A DNA stretch of 64,000 nucleotides from Pyrocephalus nanus (GCA_038380795.1 CM076266.1:12608001-12672000), one strand, 5' to 3'. Shown: positions 36,312 through 49,455, counted from the first letter of the stretch. Numbers and translations: made by a program. The notes: generated by a model from the letters alone, not told the origin.

Positions 36312-37076
36312 GGCTGTGTGGGACTGGGATTAAACTGTAACACTCAGTGAAACTAGTCATTAAACAGTAAAAGCAAACAAATTGTCAAGACTTGTGAGGG
36401 AACTCAGTAAATAAGGAAAAGTGTTTATAAAATAAAATATCTTAATAACGCATTAATTTACAAAATTGTAGCCATGTTCGATTATTTTTGGTATTCCGAT
36501 AAAATACATTGGTCCAGAAAACAAAGGGAGCACACATTAAATACAGAGATATTATATTCATAACCCAAAAGCTCGCACTCTATTTCATGCTTTTGCTGAT
36601 TAACCTGAGGTATGCACAATGTCACTTATAGTATGGTACAAACATCCTTCAGTGTAAAGTAGTTTTATTCAAATTCCTATTGCTTGAGCATTCACTTAAT
36701 ATAGATAACAAGGATGTGTAGACCACTATTTAAAAATACATTGTTTGACAGTACTCCATAAATTGTCTCTTTTTCTAAAAAGCAAAAGAAGTGCCTAGAA
36801 ATTCTTATTAAGACTCAGAAATATTTATTTGCAAAACCACTCATTTGACATAATACTTTCCTTTCCAAAAATAGCAAGAAGAACATCTGAAAAGATTTCT
36901 ACATGGGTGTTCTTACTTTTCCATGACTTTTCATTCTTGTTAACACCTCCACACCATTTGTCATATAGCATGGAAAATGATAGGACACTTTCCAGACTTC
37001 AGTATTGAATGACCAAAGAGGAAGTAAATATTTAAATCACTTTTATTTTGTTCTCCATGCTTTTTTTTCTCTGTAG

Positions 37077-37260
37077 GGATTTGAACAACAGAATAGAGCT
37101 GAATGTCTAACCTTTAATAGCTTCCTCATTTCACTGAATGTTGTTTTCCTAAGTATTCCAAAGGCCAATCAAATCTTCTGTAGGAACTTCTTCATTCCCA
37201 TGAACATTGAAGAGGAAGGCAATGATTCTAGATTCAACCTAAAAACCCAGGGCAAAAAAG
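37077..37260 (+). other. Candidate 184-base exon (splice-flanked open frame)
   Basis: A good acceptor (TGCTTTTTTTTCTCTGTAG, ending at 37076) is followed by a frame that stays open from its first base for 67 codons, to a TAG at 37278-37280. A moderate donor, AAAAG|GTATAT, would end the exon at 37260 after 61 codons and one base. The start phase agrees with the 42-base candidate at 33848-33889. No family is recognised, and the composition matches the surrounding AT-rich DNA, so chance is a strong alternative. Confidence 0.2.
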
Positions 37261-38342
37261 GTATATATTCTTCATCGTAGGCAGTGAAATGCAAGACTTC
37301 ATGAAAACGTGGAACCACAAGGCAGAGAGAGAAAAGTAAGGTAAATACTCCTCAGGTAAATCCAAGTGGCCAGTCACACCTCAAAGTATATTGACATCTC
37401 CCTCTGACTTTGCAGTCTGAGTACCCATGTATTGATAGTGGTACTTACATATCTGCAGAGACATGCTTACCTTGCAGATGTCCTTTCCCTTAAAAGAACA
37501 GAATCTTAGGAAAACAGAAGAAAACAGAATCTTAATTCAGGTACAGCACAGTTGGTCTTAAGAACATCACAATATCAATTCATGAAATAGGCTCAGGATT
37601 TAACTTATGAATCAGCGGAAAAAAACCAAAACTATTCCATACCTGTAGATCTTTTTAATGTGTTCTTGTTGTCACCTTTTCCTGACTAGGCTAGTCCACA
37701 AGTGTCTCAGTGTGTATATAATATGGGTTTCCAGCTCTGATTTCGGTATTTATTCTTTGTTTTTCAGTCACGTATCCCAGGGACACACTTGGTCGGGCTG
37801 TTTTCCCATACAATGGCATCACTACTGTAGTGGAATGATAAATTAATGTAACAGTGGCAAGCAGGCTCAAGCAGGCTGAATTCCTTGAAGAAGTAGGCTC
37901 ATCTGAGACTGCTTCCTTGAAATGTAGATTCATTGCTCAACTCTAGAGTTACCTGTAAGGTAATCCCAAGCGTTCCTAAGGTGAAGAATAGAAATATTCT
38001 TCATAAGTAGGATTTATCAAGATCTGCTATATTTAGGCCACTTTTATAAGTTTAGTACAGCTCTAGCACTGAATTAGTCTCAACCGTTTTTATCTGTCTA
38101 AAATGCAAGACTCCAGTGTTCGTCACTTGTTCCATGGTCAATAGAAAAAGGCTTTTCCCAGAAGAAACTTCATTCTCTCTGACTTAAACTTGTATATGAA
38201 GAGGTATGATTCAGCCTTTGGAGATGTCTGCATCTCCACGATGACTGTTGCTAGAGTTAGGTATGCCTAAATTCCTTAGTCAGGGTACTCTAAACTGGAA
38301 AAAAAAAAAAAAATCATTCGCCTGTTTCAAGGCAACTTATTT

Positions 38343-38398
38343 ACTTTACACTACTGTAAGTTACTAATTCACTTTACACTAATGTAGGTTACATACTT
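38343..38398. repeat. 28-base tandem duplication
   Basis: Two adjacent units share ACTTTACACTA and TTA cores at a period of 28 bases with a few differences. It is a small local duplication. Confidence 0.65.
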
Positions 38399-38869
38399 TT
38401 TTCCCCTTTAATATTTCACCAGAGAATTATTCAGATGGCAATATCCAGTGCAGAAAATTGTCATAACTTGGTGAAATTGCTGCAGACACTGGAGGAGGGA
38501 AACAGCAATTACTCTTAGCAAAAGCTGCTTAAAAGACACAGAGAAATTTAGATTCAGTTGCACACTGAAATACCTAAACACAATTATACTAAGAAATGTA
38601 ACTATGAAATGAGCCTTTTGAGAGCTTACATGACATTAATGGCAAAGTTGGGTTTGAGGAACTGATTCTGAACTGCAGTGGACAATACAGTATAAACAGC
38701 TCAGTTGCTCTCAAGAATAAAAAAAAAACCAATATTCAGAGATAACATGAATATTATAACATTGATTATCTGTATCATAAAATGGAAAGCATATTGTAAT
38801 TTCCTTTGGCAGCTTGCTTAGCATAGGAGGAGTAATCTCAAAGGAACAGTGTTCTGCCTGACCATATGC

Positions 38870-39040
38870 ATGAATAGATGGCTGTCAAGTTTATACTGCA
38901 TTGTCTTCAGGCTGGCGTCATGCCAGCCCTCAGGCAGGCAGGAGAAAGATATATGTGGAAAGAGGTAGTCAAATTGCTTCCCTATGGCTGCTTTATAAAC
39001 ATACATATGTTAAACACATTTATTAGGGCAATCAGCAGCA
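38870..39040. promoter_or_regulatory. Possible conserved non-coding element
   Basis: The block is non-repetitive with a seven-base hairpin (GGCTGGC GTCAT GCCAGCC, 38910-38928). It also holds homeodomain/forkhead-like motifs (TATAAACATA, TTAAACAC, TTATTAG) and CAGCAGCAG. It looks enhancer-like but is unverified. Confidence 0.2.
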
Positions 39041-39044
39041 GCAA

Positions 39045-39560
39045 GTGCAAGGGCCATTCTTCTCCCTCATGAGGGGTAGTTGTTGCTTACATAGGAGTGA
39101 GAAGCTGGAAGCTGGCCCAGAAATCTGGAAAGCATATTATGCTGGATTCCCCATGGAGGATCACTTTGCTGCCAACGTATCTTGCTCTGGGGTTTCAGCA
39201 CGCCATCAATCTGGAACCTGGCAGCCACCATTCCCCAGCTCACCTCGGCTCATGCAGCGAGCAGACACAGTGCAACTATTTGTCTCAGATTGCAGCCCAG
39301 CCACTCGTGGAAGGGAAGGAGGATGGAGGGAAACACAAAGCCTCTGGTGGAGCTGTGGTCTGGGTTGTGCAGCTCCAGCAAGTTGCTTGTTGCAGGAACA
39401 CGGCTGTTTGAATGACACGCTCGCTGCTCTTTATGGGACCATGAGCCATGGCAAGTTTGGACAGATATATGGCCCTGAGCAAGGAGGAGGGGAAGGAAGA
39501 GCTCAACTGGAGCTTTCAGACAAAGTGCTGTCAATTACTTGTCAGCATAAGCTGTGTTAA
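39045..39560 (+). other. Long but probably non-coding open frame
   Basis: A TTG or ATG-initiated frame of up to 171 codons runs through a GC-richer patch. The same patch is open in two other plus frames and two minus frames over much of its length, which indicates lack of stop codons by composition rather than selection. There are no domains, no signal peptide and no clear splice borders. I list it so that it is not mistaken for a gene. Confidence 0.12.
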
Positions 39561-41521
39561 TAATTTTAAGACTCCAGAGAATTTTACAAATCTCGATTAA
39601 ATCTCAAAGAACTTCTACTTATGAGTGCAGCTGTTGTTCAGAGAGCATTGCATTCCTTGTGGGAAGTAAGTTACTGATTTCTTATCCTGGAGACCTCGAC
39701 AAATGTGAAGGAAATATCAGTGATCCACATCACATTGTCCAGTGACAGTAGATGCAGTCAGCACATTCACAGAGTGGTCAGCCCTGCCCACGTTCACACA
39801 GTGAGGGATGCTGCAGCCCTCAATGGAAGTGAGGTTGCCTGTTTCCTCTGGCTCCTCTCCTCCTTGCTCTATTTCCATGGCATATTTCCTGTAACATAGA
39901 AAAGAACCCGAGGTAACCAAGAGAGCTAAAATTCTAAGAGCTATCAATTCTTAATTTTTCTCCTCTTCCTCAGAAGCAGCGGATTGTGCTCCTCATATTC
40001 GTTGTGTTTACTACTTCTATTTGACCCTCCTGGGCCTAAAGCACTATAAGTTCAGTTAAGAACTCCTGTCCAGTCATTACTAAAGTTGCAAATACTTGTT
40101 TAGGTTTAGTCCCAGCTACTTGAATTAATACATTAACATGCATTGACATTTTTCTGTAACTTAAGGCAAGTCATTAGAGTTGTCCTCCACTTGCAATAGA
40201 CCTGTTCTGTCTCTCAGTTCATACCTCATCTAGATTTTAGGAATTAAAAATAAATAGGAACTGGCTGTGTAATGCAGTTTTAAGACTGGCCAAAGTTTGT
40301 ACTTTCAATTAATCAAAAACAGTCAGAAGTGCTCTGTTGGACAGCAAGTGCTGTTCCACCTAAGCAACACCAAGTTATTTTTATATTTTTGTAGCTTACT
40401 TAGATTTTTACACTTCTAGTTTCACACAACGAATTGGGGTGTAAAGCTGGACGCAAACTTATGCTGGAGGCTTAAGGCAAGGCAACGTGCAGGCAGAGCA
40501 CAGTTCTCTGCCCATTCTTCGAGACAGATGGGTGTGAGGTAGCTTCAGTTTGAAGCCCATCCAGTTGCATTAACTCATGCTGTGATTGAGCTAATTAGTT
40601 CTACTAAAAGCATGAATCTGACAGTGCCCAGCTGGGGAGGCATGGCCTGAGAAAGGTGGAGGCAGCTCAATACCCAGAGCTGTATAGTAATTCAAATGGA
40701 CATTGTTTTCTTTCTATAAAATACAAACCTGGGAATCAGATCTGTAGTGGGGCACATTGATTTAAATCTGGTGTCTGCTGCAATAAACAGACTGCTCCCA
40801 GAGGGTAACCTGGCCTTATCTTTTCCTCTTTCCAAAAGAGAAAAATCTAAATGAAAACAATAAATTCCCGATGTGTGACTGACTAAAGGATAAAAAGTAG
40901 AGAGTTCCCCCTCATTTTGTTACTAGATATCACCAGTGAGTTACCTAATTTTGATATATGTGTGGCCTGTAGCCATAGGCTGTGTCTGACATTTTTAAAT
41001 GCTTTCATTTTATAACACATGCTCTGGACAGGAATCATCTCATGTAACATATGGCTTACCGGAACACAGGAAAACAGTGGGTTTGCATGGGAGTTCTGTG
41101 TTAAAATCAGGCATTGTCTTCACCTCCCACACTGCCTTGAGTATTTAATAGGTAACTCGTTTGTTCGGTTTGTTAGTTAAGGCTAAAAAAAAAATATGAA
41201 ACACACAAAAAATGAAGTCTTCACTTGGTCCTTTGCCATTATATCCAGATATTTGTTTTGCCTAGTGTCATTTACAAATATGTGAAGGAAAATTAATTAT
41301 GGAAATGCAGAATCATGAAGATCATTTAAGTCTCTTGGTTTCTATCTTTTTCTCTGCCTAAGTACACACAGGCACACAGGCATCTTTGGTAATTTATGGG
41401 TAACAGTAGTGGGAAAAGAGAGCTTTCTGCATTTGCATCTGGGATTAATGTCTGAACCATAAGGGTTCTTTTTACCCTAATTGACGAGTTTCATATTTTT
41501 GTTCCAGGTGTATAGTCTGTC

Positions 41522-41547
41522 TTTTTTTTTTTTTTTTTTTTTTTTTT
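41522..41547. repeat. Poly(T) run of 26
   Basis: An uninterrupted T homopolymer followed by AGG. It resembles a strong splice acceptor, but the following sequence has stops in every frame within about ten codons. Confidence 0.85.
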
Positions 41548-44500
41548 AGGAAATTCACATTATCTATAATGAACTCTAAAGAATAATGGAACTGGGTGGC
41601 ATCAATGCAAGTTTTACAGTAATGATTATCCCTAATTTGTTTCTTGTTTAGAGCAAAATTAGTTTCTTGTAATGAGATATGTAAGAATTTCAGGGTTCAA
41701 TTTCAGTTAAACTTCTGCCAGATGAAAACTATAAAATTTGAAATTTAAAATCACAGGATAAAAATGCTTCTGTAGAGGCTGAACTTTGTCTTGATATTAG
41801 TATGTGAGGTGAGCCAAAATATCTTACATTTTGTTTGCACTTAATAATATACAGGAGTAATGAGTCTTTGTTTTAAGATAAATTTTATCTTCCCATACAA
41901 TTACAAAGGTAAAATTCACCTTTCTGAAAGAAATAGATGTTTGTAAGAAGCAAATGCCCTTGAAATGTTCAGAAGGCACATCTTGCCTTAGAGCAGAAGA
42001 TCCTTTTCTCTTGAAACCTGAGATATGAATGAAGTTACAGTAAAACTATAAGACCTGGACCTTCACTGATGTAGTTTCTTGTAATTTCACTAACTTTAGG
42101 TAATCTATGCTAATTTACACTAAGAAATGTTGTTTTATTTGATTTTTCAAATAATCTCCTATGACAATGAGCTCTAGAAGAGTCCATGGGTTGTTTTGGT
42201 TCTTAAAAGAGTTTGCCCTCAATCTCAAAACCATTTTACAGAAAGCCTACTATTCATCATTGGTGTAAGAAATTTTATGTCTGTTTTTTTTAAGGAATCT
42301 TGAAATTATAACTGACTTAATGTGGCATGTTATATTTTACAGCTTATAAAAAATTTCTAAAGATAGTATTAATGAGAAACAGCTGTAGAGTTGATTTCTT
42401 TTTCATACTTTTTTCATGCCATCCAGAAACCTATTTTTCAATTTTTCTTGTATATGGTAATCACAGAACTGACAGATCTGCTTCTGAGAGTTGTTCCCCA
42501 AGCATTTTTAGAAATTTCGGCTCTGGATGGGAGGCATTGCTGGACTCTAAATGAACATCCAGGTTGTCCAGGCTGGTCTCATGTAAGGTACACAGTGATG
42601 CACCACTGAGAGATGTGTATAAAATACCAACCTATCTGCCATTTCCAACTTTCTCCCCAGTACTGTGTATCTTGTTTTGGAGAGTTCTTTTGAGATGTCT
42701 CTGTTTCATACTTATATTTTTATTTTTTCTTCTCTATCACATAGAACTATCATAGAAAAAGCAATTTTTTTTTATCTTTCCTAGACAGACATCAAAAAGC
42801 TCCTTCTGTCTCAGCATCCGCCTCAGTGCTACTGACCAGCTCACTTTCGTCTTTATGCCTGAGACGAGAGAAGAGAGTGGCTCCCTCCAAGCCCCAGGGA
42901 GGCCCCCTTGCCTCTGTTACTTCAGCTTTACATTACAAATAAGCTCAACAACTTCTCACTGCCAAAAATATTTCTGTTCCTCTTTCCTTCCTAGCTGTTC
43001 CTTTCTTCATCTCTTCCTGCCAGGGGAAATTAACAGTAACCCAATTCCCGTTTTTTATATATTCCACTGCATCAGTTTTTCCCAAACAGACCAAGTATTC
43101 ACATCCAAACCACACAACTGATGCTGAATTCAGACCTTCTTTTAGACTTTGGTGACTTTGACACAAGTTCTTCTTCCAAAAGTCCTGTTGGATCGTAACA
43201 TTGTTAATGTCATTCTCTCCAGTGTCTCCATCTATGATGCAAATGTTTCTCCCTATGTGAACCTTGAGTGCTTTAATCCTCCTTTCACTACAAACTGCCG
43301 CACACAGCTCTGGTTATGGAATCTTTCTCATGGTAAACACCTCATTGGATTATTTTATATACAAATTTTATTTCTATCTCTGTGCTGACAATCGGTAGAG
43401 ACACATCTCTCATTCAGGCTTCCTCCTGTTCAGTGCAAAGTCTAAGACTGTCTCTGAAACCTCATCATAGTTATTTAGCTATGAAATCAGGCACAGCAGG
43501 ACTAAAAATGTACTTCTCCAAGCCCTCACTCTGTGTGATTTCTGTTTGATTATGCTAAATAGGGGTGAACGATCCTGCAAGTCACTGCAGTCTGGGAAAC
43601 TTCTCTAGCAGATTTTTCACTAGATCCTTTTACCAGAGTATGCTTAATGCTCAAATACTTGTTTCTAAATAACTTCTCAAATACAGAGCATTTCATATCC
43701 TCTCATTTTCAACCAGGCTCTCACTGTCTCCCTTTTCAGTTACCTTAGTGTTTTCCCTCAGACACACACACGGGCTATGCCTCTGCATACCAATCTGGGA
43801 TGACTTTGCAAAGATGATTTTCCTGGTGTGCTGTTTTGTTTCCATCCCCCCATTTCAATTTTTACATCTACCATATCCTCAACTTCTTTTGCATCAGATC
43901 TGAGCCATTTGTCCTCAAGTCCTCACAAAATATCAGTATCCTAAAATTATTTTTCAAGCTTTACCCACAAAAGACATAGTTCTGAGTTTGCAGCTTTTTT
44001 AATTTTTTTTTGTTTTAAACTTCTTTGAAATCATCAGTGCCACCTCACTGTATTTGCTGTTTGAGTGTTATGGTTTCACGACTTACCTAGAGGTTGTGTA
44101 AGCATCACTGAGGTCACAAGCTGACAGATTTTTATCTTTTGTGGATACATTTTTCATAAGCACTGCTTCTGAATCATCTATGTCTCACAAAAAAAATAGA
44201 GAAATAAAGCACTCATGTTGACTGGTGCAGTTTGCATGTGTTCAGTCTAGGGCCTCATTTCTTTTGAGGATAGATTCACACAACCAGATACAGCATACAT
44301 TCAAACAGAGTAAACATTATAGTCCTATGCAATTACAACTGATTATTTAACTAGTGAAGCACTTCCTTTCAAATATTCTAGAAAGCTAAGTGCCTTGTAC
44401 AGAGAGATTCTGTTACCTCTCTTTTACCATGGACCCAGGGATTCTGGAAGGTCTTGTTCCTGAATTTCCTTAGTTCACTCAGTTAAGTGCCTACAGTTAG

Positions 44501-45320
44501 GTAAATAACCTTGTATCTTATAGGCTTCAGTCAAACTGATATCAAACATTATTTCTCTTTGCTTTTTTGTAAAACAAATGAAGTATTTTCTAAACAGCTT
44601 ATTATTCTGATCTTTTTTTTGTTGTTTTTCCTAGACAAAAGTGATTGCATGCAGAACTCTCAGTAGTGTGTTGCCTGAGTTTTAATCAGAGGTGGTTTTG
44701 TGTCTATTTGGTGCTGCTTTTCCATAATATTGTGTTTACACTGTGTTTGTGAATGTCTGTAACTGTACAGCATTTCTTCTCTCTTTCTCTCTCTGTATAA
44801 AACCACAGTACTACTTTTTTCCCTAGAAATTTTGGCTTTAGCTAAAGTGAGATTTATTTCATAGTCTAAGTCTTTCAACATTCAGTTAACTATTTTATTT
44901 ATTATTATGAATTTGGGTGAAAAAACTTTTGAAAAAAGCTTTCCTTTCTTAATGAATAAAGGTGTTTTTATTTAGGGGTCTCCTGGTCTTGATAATTAAT
45001 AAAACTTTAGGTATCAAATATTCAAACATTGGGAAAAAAACTTTAAAAACATACCAAACCTAATTATTTTCTTCCTTCTTCATCCCAAAATCTAAATTTA
45101 TATTTGTTTTTTATATTCCACATGCCTATATATGTGTATTTTAAATGTCTTTTTGGAAAATACAAGTTGTAGGCTGCTTCTTTTAATTTTCCACAGTATT
45201 TATGCTGCCAGTCTAGAGATAAGGGAATTATAAAAGTTACATAAACAATTATTTTCAGAAGGAAAGATTCCTTTTCTGTGTGTATATGTCCTTTTTGGTT
45301 TAATTATGTGTCTGAATTTT

Positions 45321-45422
45321 CAGTCACGACTAGAAGTGCTGAATTACCCCAAGAGAAGAGAGCTTGCTTTGCAGTCATGACTAGAAGTGCTGAATTATCC
45401 CCGGAGAAGAAGGCTCACTTTT
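45321..45422. repeat. Two-copy 51-base tandem repeat
   Basis: The unit starting CAGTCACGACTAGAAGTGCT (45321-45371) is repeated at 45372-45422 with about nine substitutions, roughly 82 percent identity. The period is 51 bases, or 17 codons, and one plus-strand frame is open through both copies (45278-45553), giving a repeated TRSAEL motif. Two of the differences are transitions. It is an old duplication and no coding role is established. Confidence 0.75.
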
Positions 45423-45712
45423 GTCAGGATTCCAGTCCAATTTTCCAAACACGAAAGGAGATAATCACTCAAATGTGCATGTGTGCTTACTGGAACTCAG
45501 TCCGAATTCTGAACCTTTTGAGGTTTGCCCATCTGTATCATGGGCCTTATTAGTTAAAATTGCACATAGCAGCTTGAGAAAGCATTTTTATGTCCTCTGG
45601 CTAGGAGTAGTTCAGTTAACACACACTCATATGACTAAGTAGTCACTGAAGCTGCAGGATTGCTAACCTTACTGATTTTTTCATTAGGCGTTCAGCTCTT
45701 CCAGTAAACACT

Positions 45713-45733
45713 CCCCCCCCTTTTTTTTTTTTT
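45713..45733. repeat. C8T13 pyrimidine run
   Basis: Eight C followed by thirteen T. It is a simple homopolymer junction prone to sequencing error. Confidence 0.8.
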
Positions 45734-48700
45734 AATGGTTCTCTGCCTCATATGGCCATGAATGCAAAACCAGGACTGTTGTTATTTTAGGAAATGTGTG
45801 TTCCAAACATTATAAATCTCTTAAATTCTGTTTCTGCACTTTCCTAATAATTAGTCAGGCTTACAGTTCAGTAAAGGCCACTTCAGTCAGTCAGCCAATG
45901 AGACTACAACACTAAGTTTCCTGGCAATGGGTGATTAAAGGGTAAATCACCACCAGAGTGAAATTTAGACCTGCACATAAGACCCACTGCAAGACTAAAA
46001 CACCTATAGTTTTAAAACCATAAGAAGCAAAATAAAGAGTGTTTACTATCATATGGTTTTGGAGTCTCTACACTGATAACAATCGTCATTTGAAACCAGT
46101 TTTCAGTATTCAGGGCAGGGATGAATCCAATTTTATTACTTTAGAATTTTACTCAGAGTTTGATAATTCACCTATTAACACAGCAGCAGAAGAAAAATTA
46201 TCCTACCTGGGCAGGGTAACATAAACCTCTTCAAAGTTTGTGACTCACAGAAGACCAGCTATGGAGATTATTAATCTTTTTTTGGTTTACATTCATCTCT
46301 AAGGCTGTACAGACACGTAATAAGGTTGAGCTCCTGCCCTGATGGTAGGCATTGTGTTATTCTTATGGACTTCTAGGTGTAGGAATCAAGATCCAAGAAG
46401 GCTTTGCTTTGAAAATATTTCCTTCAAGCATTTTTTTTTTCAGTGGCAAATAATTCTAGCCTTATGTTTTGGCAGTAGATCTTCCCATATGCTGATTACT
46501 CCTTTCCAGACATTTGGGCCTGCCAAATCATTGCCAACCCCAAAATGTTCTCTTAGAACTCTAATACATCCACCCAAAATGGCAGCTTTTATTTTCCAGT
46601 TGTGTACCTGGTTTAGATGGAAAGGTTTCCTTGGCTTTCTTTCTGACTAGAAAATCACAGTTTGAAATCCAACATAAATAATTCTGACTTGAAGGATTAA
46701 TTGGACATCTTATGTCTTTCAGAGCATGGGGCTGTATAAAGTCCTATAAAATTTCTGTCAGGTAATTTAATGAAGTAGCACCTAAAGGTTCCTACAGTGT
46801 CACATGGAGTGAGATACAGGTCTTTTGCCAAAATATTTAAGAACATTTTGTCTTTATAGGTTTGGGATTTTCTGTTGGCATAAAACAGATAGCAGGTTAG
46901 TGTGTGGGTTACCAAAGAAACAGGTAACAGTAGCACTTAAAAATGACTAAAGGTGTATTCTTTGGTTTAGTCTGGGCTTCCAAAGATCACTCTGAATTGA
47001 AGAGTTTTCTTTGTAAATAGGTAAAAGAAAACTTAAATATTTTTTCCAAACAAATATTTATATTTTTGTCTGAAAATGGCAATTCTTGATATTTCTATCA
47101 CAGAGAAGATAATAACCACTGAGTGTGGAGCTGATCAGTGGTGTTCACCAAAGCCAAGGAGCAGCTGTAGTCCATCTCTGTGTTACAGGGAGATTGACAA
47201 TCAAACAGAAGTTTTCCAGTCAGACTGAAACCACTCTTACAAATGTGTTAGTCCAGGTTCAGCAATCATCTTTGCCTTCAATTAAAAAAACCCCCACACT
47301 GATGCTGTACTGCATATTTCCAATTAATTGTCTTGTTTTTCTTCTCTTGCACAGACATTTTTTCAGTGAAAAGTTGTTATATATTTACTGATTTACACTG
47401 ATGAGTTGTGTAAGATAACTGAGCAAAAAAAGATAACTGATCTTTTTTAAGATCCCCACATATTAAAGAATTGGTTGCTTTGAATTACATTTTTATTTTG
47501 AAATTTTGTCACTAGAAGTCAGTGATTTGCATTGGTTTTGTCTGGTGTTGAATTGGGGTTTTTTTTGAGGATGGGGCAGAGGAGAGTGGTAGTGAAAGTT
47601 TCAAGAAGGGTTAATGTTTTGAGTGGGGGTTTTTTCCCTTGAAATAAAGTTAAATTATATGCACTTAGCCAATTTTATTTGAAATTATCTAGAGTTAATT
47701 TAGAAACTTGAGAGTGGATGCTGTATACTACTCATTTCTTTTTTCTAAATAAAAAATACTGCAATACTGAAGCAGCTGAAAACTGAGAATAAGACCCAGT
47801 AAAATCCTAAGATGGGTTTGAATATAGAATGTTTAATATAAATATGAATTGTATTTCATTACTCTTTTTGGTTGGTTTTTTCAGCCTTAGAGATAAATTT
47901 ACTTTATATTCACAAACAATTTACACTTGCAGGGTGTCTAAAACATAATAGATTTTTGTTTAAAAAATTAGGAGTATAGTGAAATTACCCAGTTCCAAGT
48001 AATGATTGCTTAAGAGAAGCACTATAAACTCATGACAAAGCCAGAGGAGTTAGCAGCAATACATACAAGTTCGCTTAATAAATCACGGAAGCACCTCATT
48101 GTTTAAACCAACAGAAAACTTCTGTCTTTTCCTTGCACATAACTCAGAAGGCTTAGAATAAATTAGAACTGATTTTGTACATAACTTATCATTTAATATT
48201 GAAAGGCAGCCACCATGATTTCTGTATTGAGAGTCAGAGAATGTTCAGATGGAGATGTTTTTGACCTTTATTCAAAGAACTGAAAAGGAAAACTGGTTTT
48301 TTTATAGTTGTAAAATTTTCAGTGGAAGACCAAAGTCATCATTTGGTTTTCAGTATTTAAACAGCAAGTTTCTCAAACAGTAGATGTTTATGCAAAAAAC
48401 CTTTTTCAGTTCAAGAGGAACTTTAACTTCTAGGGGAACTGTTAAAGAAGATAATGTACCAAATCCTTGCTCTCAAGCCTGCTTTGAGCTGTATGTGGGC
48501 ACAGTTTCTATTCCATAGTAAAGGAGTTTGGCTTATATTTTTTAATGTATGCAAATGATAGTGGGAGAGTCAATATAATACTTGGCAAGTTTCCCATGAA
48601 CATAGAAACAACTGAGGCAGAGGCTTTCAAGATAATTTTCAGTATGAAACACTAAAATCAAGCCAGCCTGCTGATTTATGCCTATTTTTACTGTAGCAAT

Positions 48701-49412
48701 AAACTTATACAGCTTGTTGCTGTTGAAGAATCGAGCAATGTGTGGCTTATTGTGGTGTCGTGTTAAAAAGTGATGAAGAAAACAAAACTTCTGTTTGAGA
48801 GACACAACTGATTGTAGTGAAGCACATACAGCATGTATGACACTGGTCTAACTGGAAAGGTGAATGCTAATGCATAGCCTGGTCAGCTGGTGCTCTTCCA
48901 TTTTTTTAACATGTCAGTAGTCACAGACTCCAGAAGAATAAGCCCAAGGTGCATGTGCCAAACTATTATTTGGTGATTTCTCTTTCTATTGTAGTAGATA
49001 TTTTGAGCTCCTACAATACTTTAAGGTACTACAGAAAACTTTAAACCATAGCTAAGCTCAAGTTCTGTGATTGCTTTAACACACATCTCAGAGGAAGAAC
49101 TTGAGGCCTATAAAGTCAGAAATGCTTGGTTCCTCAGTGTACAAGTAGAAAATTACAGGTCTGGAGAAAACAGGACAGAAAGGAAAGGATGGATCCCCCT
49201 GATCCTCCCAGCACTGGGGCGCCTGTGGCCAGTGCACCTGGTCCAAGGGTCTGCCTGAGGGCGCAGTTGTGCCGACCCAGGGGATGCACAGCCACCTCTG
49301 CTCCCCAGCTGTGCAGTGCTTTGTGCTGAAAACCGAATCCCCTGTTATTTCTTTATTCTGACAGTTTGAGGGGTGGAGGGAAACAATAAAATACAAACGG
49401 AGAGAGAGTCAG

Positions 49413-49455
49413 GCGTCCCCTTCCAACTCAGCATATTCTGCGATTCTGTGATTCT
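49413..49455 (+). mobile_element. Short CR1 3' terminus
   Basis: GCGTCCCCTTCCAACTC followed by ATTCTGCGATTCTGTGATTCT corresponds to the last forty or so bases of avian CR1, including the terminal 8-base units. The body upstream is not recognisable, so the copy is either extremely truncated or too decayed. It ends directly beside the CpG-rich patch. Confidence 0.65.

Larger units (their letters stand above)
35712..36342 (+). mobile_element. Solo LTR of an avian ERVL-type endogenous retrovirus
   Basis: About 630 bases match, block by block, an LTR type common in bird genomes. The opening has GGGGTAGAGTTAATT and TAGCATGGGGC. Mid-U3 has GAGGCTGGGGGTACCCAG and GGGACAGCTGACCCCACCTG. Next come a TATA-like AAATAAAG (35996-36003), CATGTGATGGAGCTCTGATG, TGGCTGAACACCTGCCTCCCC and TTCCTTGTTTTG. 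An ATTAAA polyadenylation signal lies at 36205-36210, and the 3' end reads GGGATTAAACTGTAACA. Neither side carries gag, pol, env or a second LTR, so this is a solo LTR left by recombination between the two LTRs of a provirus. The 5' edge is eroded and no clear target duplication was found. A GT run and a GGGA-rich block have expanded inside it. It could still supply promoter, enhancer or polyadenylation activity to neighbouring DNA. Confidence 0.9.
36343..49412. other. AT-rich sequence, no gene recognised
   Basis: About 13 kb with no assignable gene. Items inside it are an exon-like open segment (37077-37260), a 28-base tandem duplication (38343-38398), an enhancer-like patch (38870-39040) and a GC-richer patch with overlapping ORFs (39045-39560). 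There are also a T run (41522-41547), a splice-acceptor-like sequence before 44635, a 51-base tandem repeat (45321-45422) and a C8T13 run (45713-45733). The 171-codon frame at 39045-39560 is the longest in the window. It is overlapped by four other open frames and matches nothing I know. Confidence 0.5.

Noticed and set aside
39045..39560. 171-codon open frame as a gene
   Set aside because: Four other frames are open across the same GC-richer patch. There is no recognisable domain, splice border or codon bias argument.
41521..41580. Very strong-looking splice acceptor after 26 T bases
   Set aside because: The homopolymer mimics a polypyrimidine tract, and the downstream sequence has early stops in all frames and no near donor.
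47426..47448. Hairpin AAAAAAGAT-AACTG-ATCTTTTTT resembling an intrinsic terminator
   Set aside because: Bacterial-type terminators are not relevant in a vertebrate genome. The arms are simple A and T runs.
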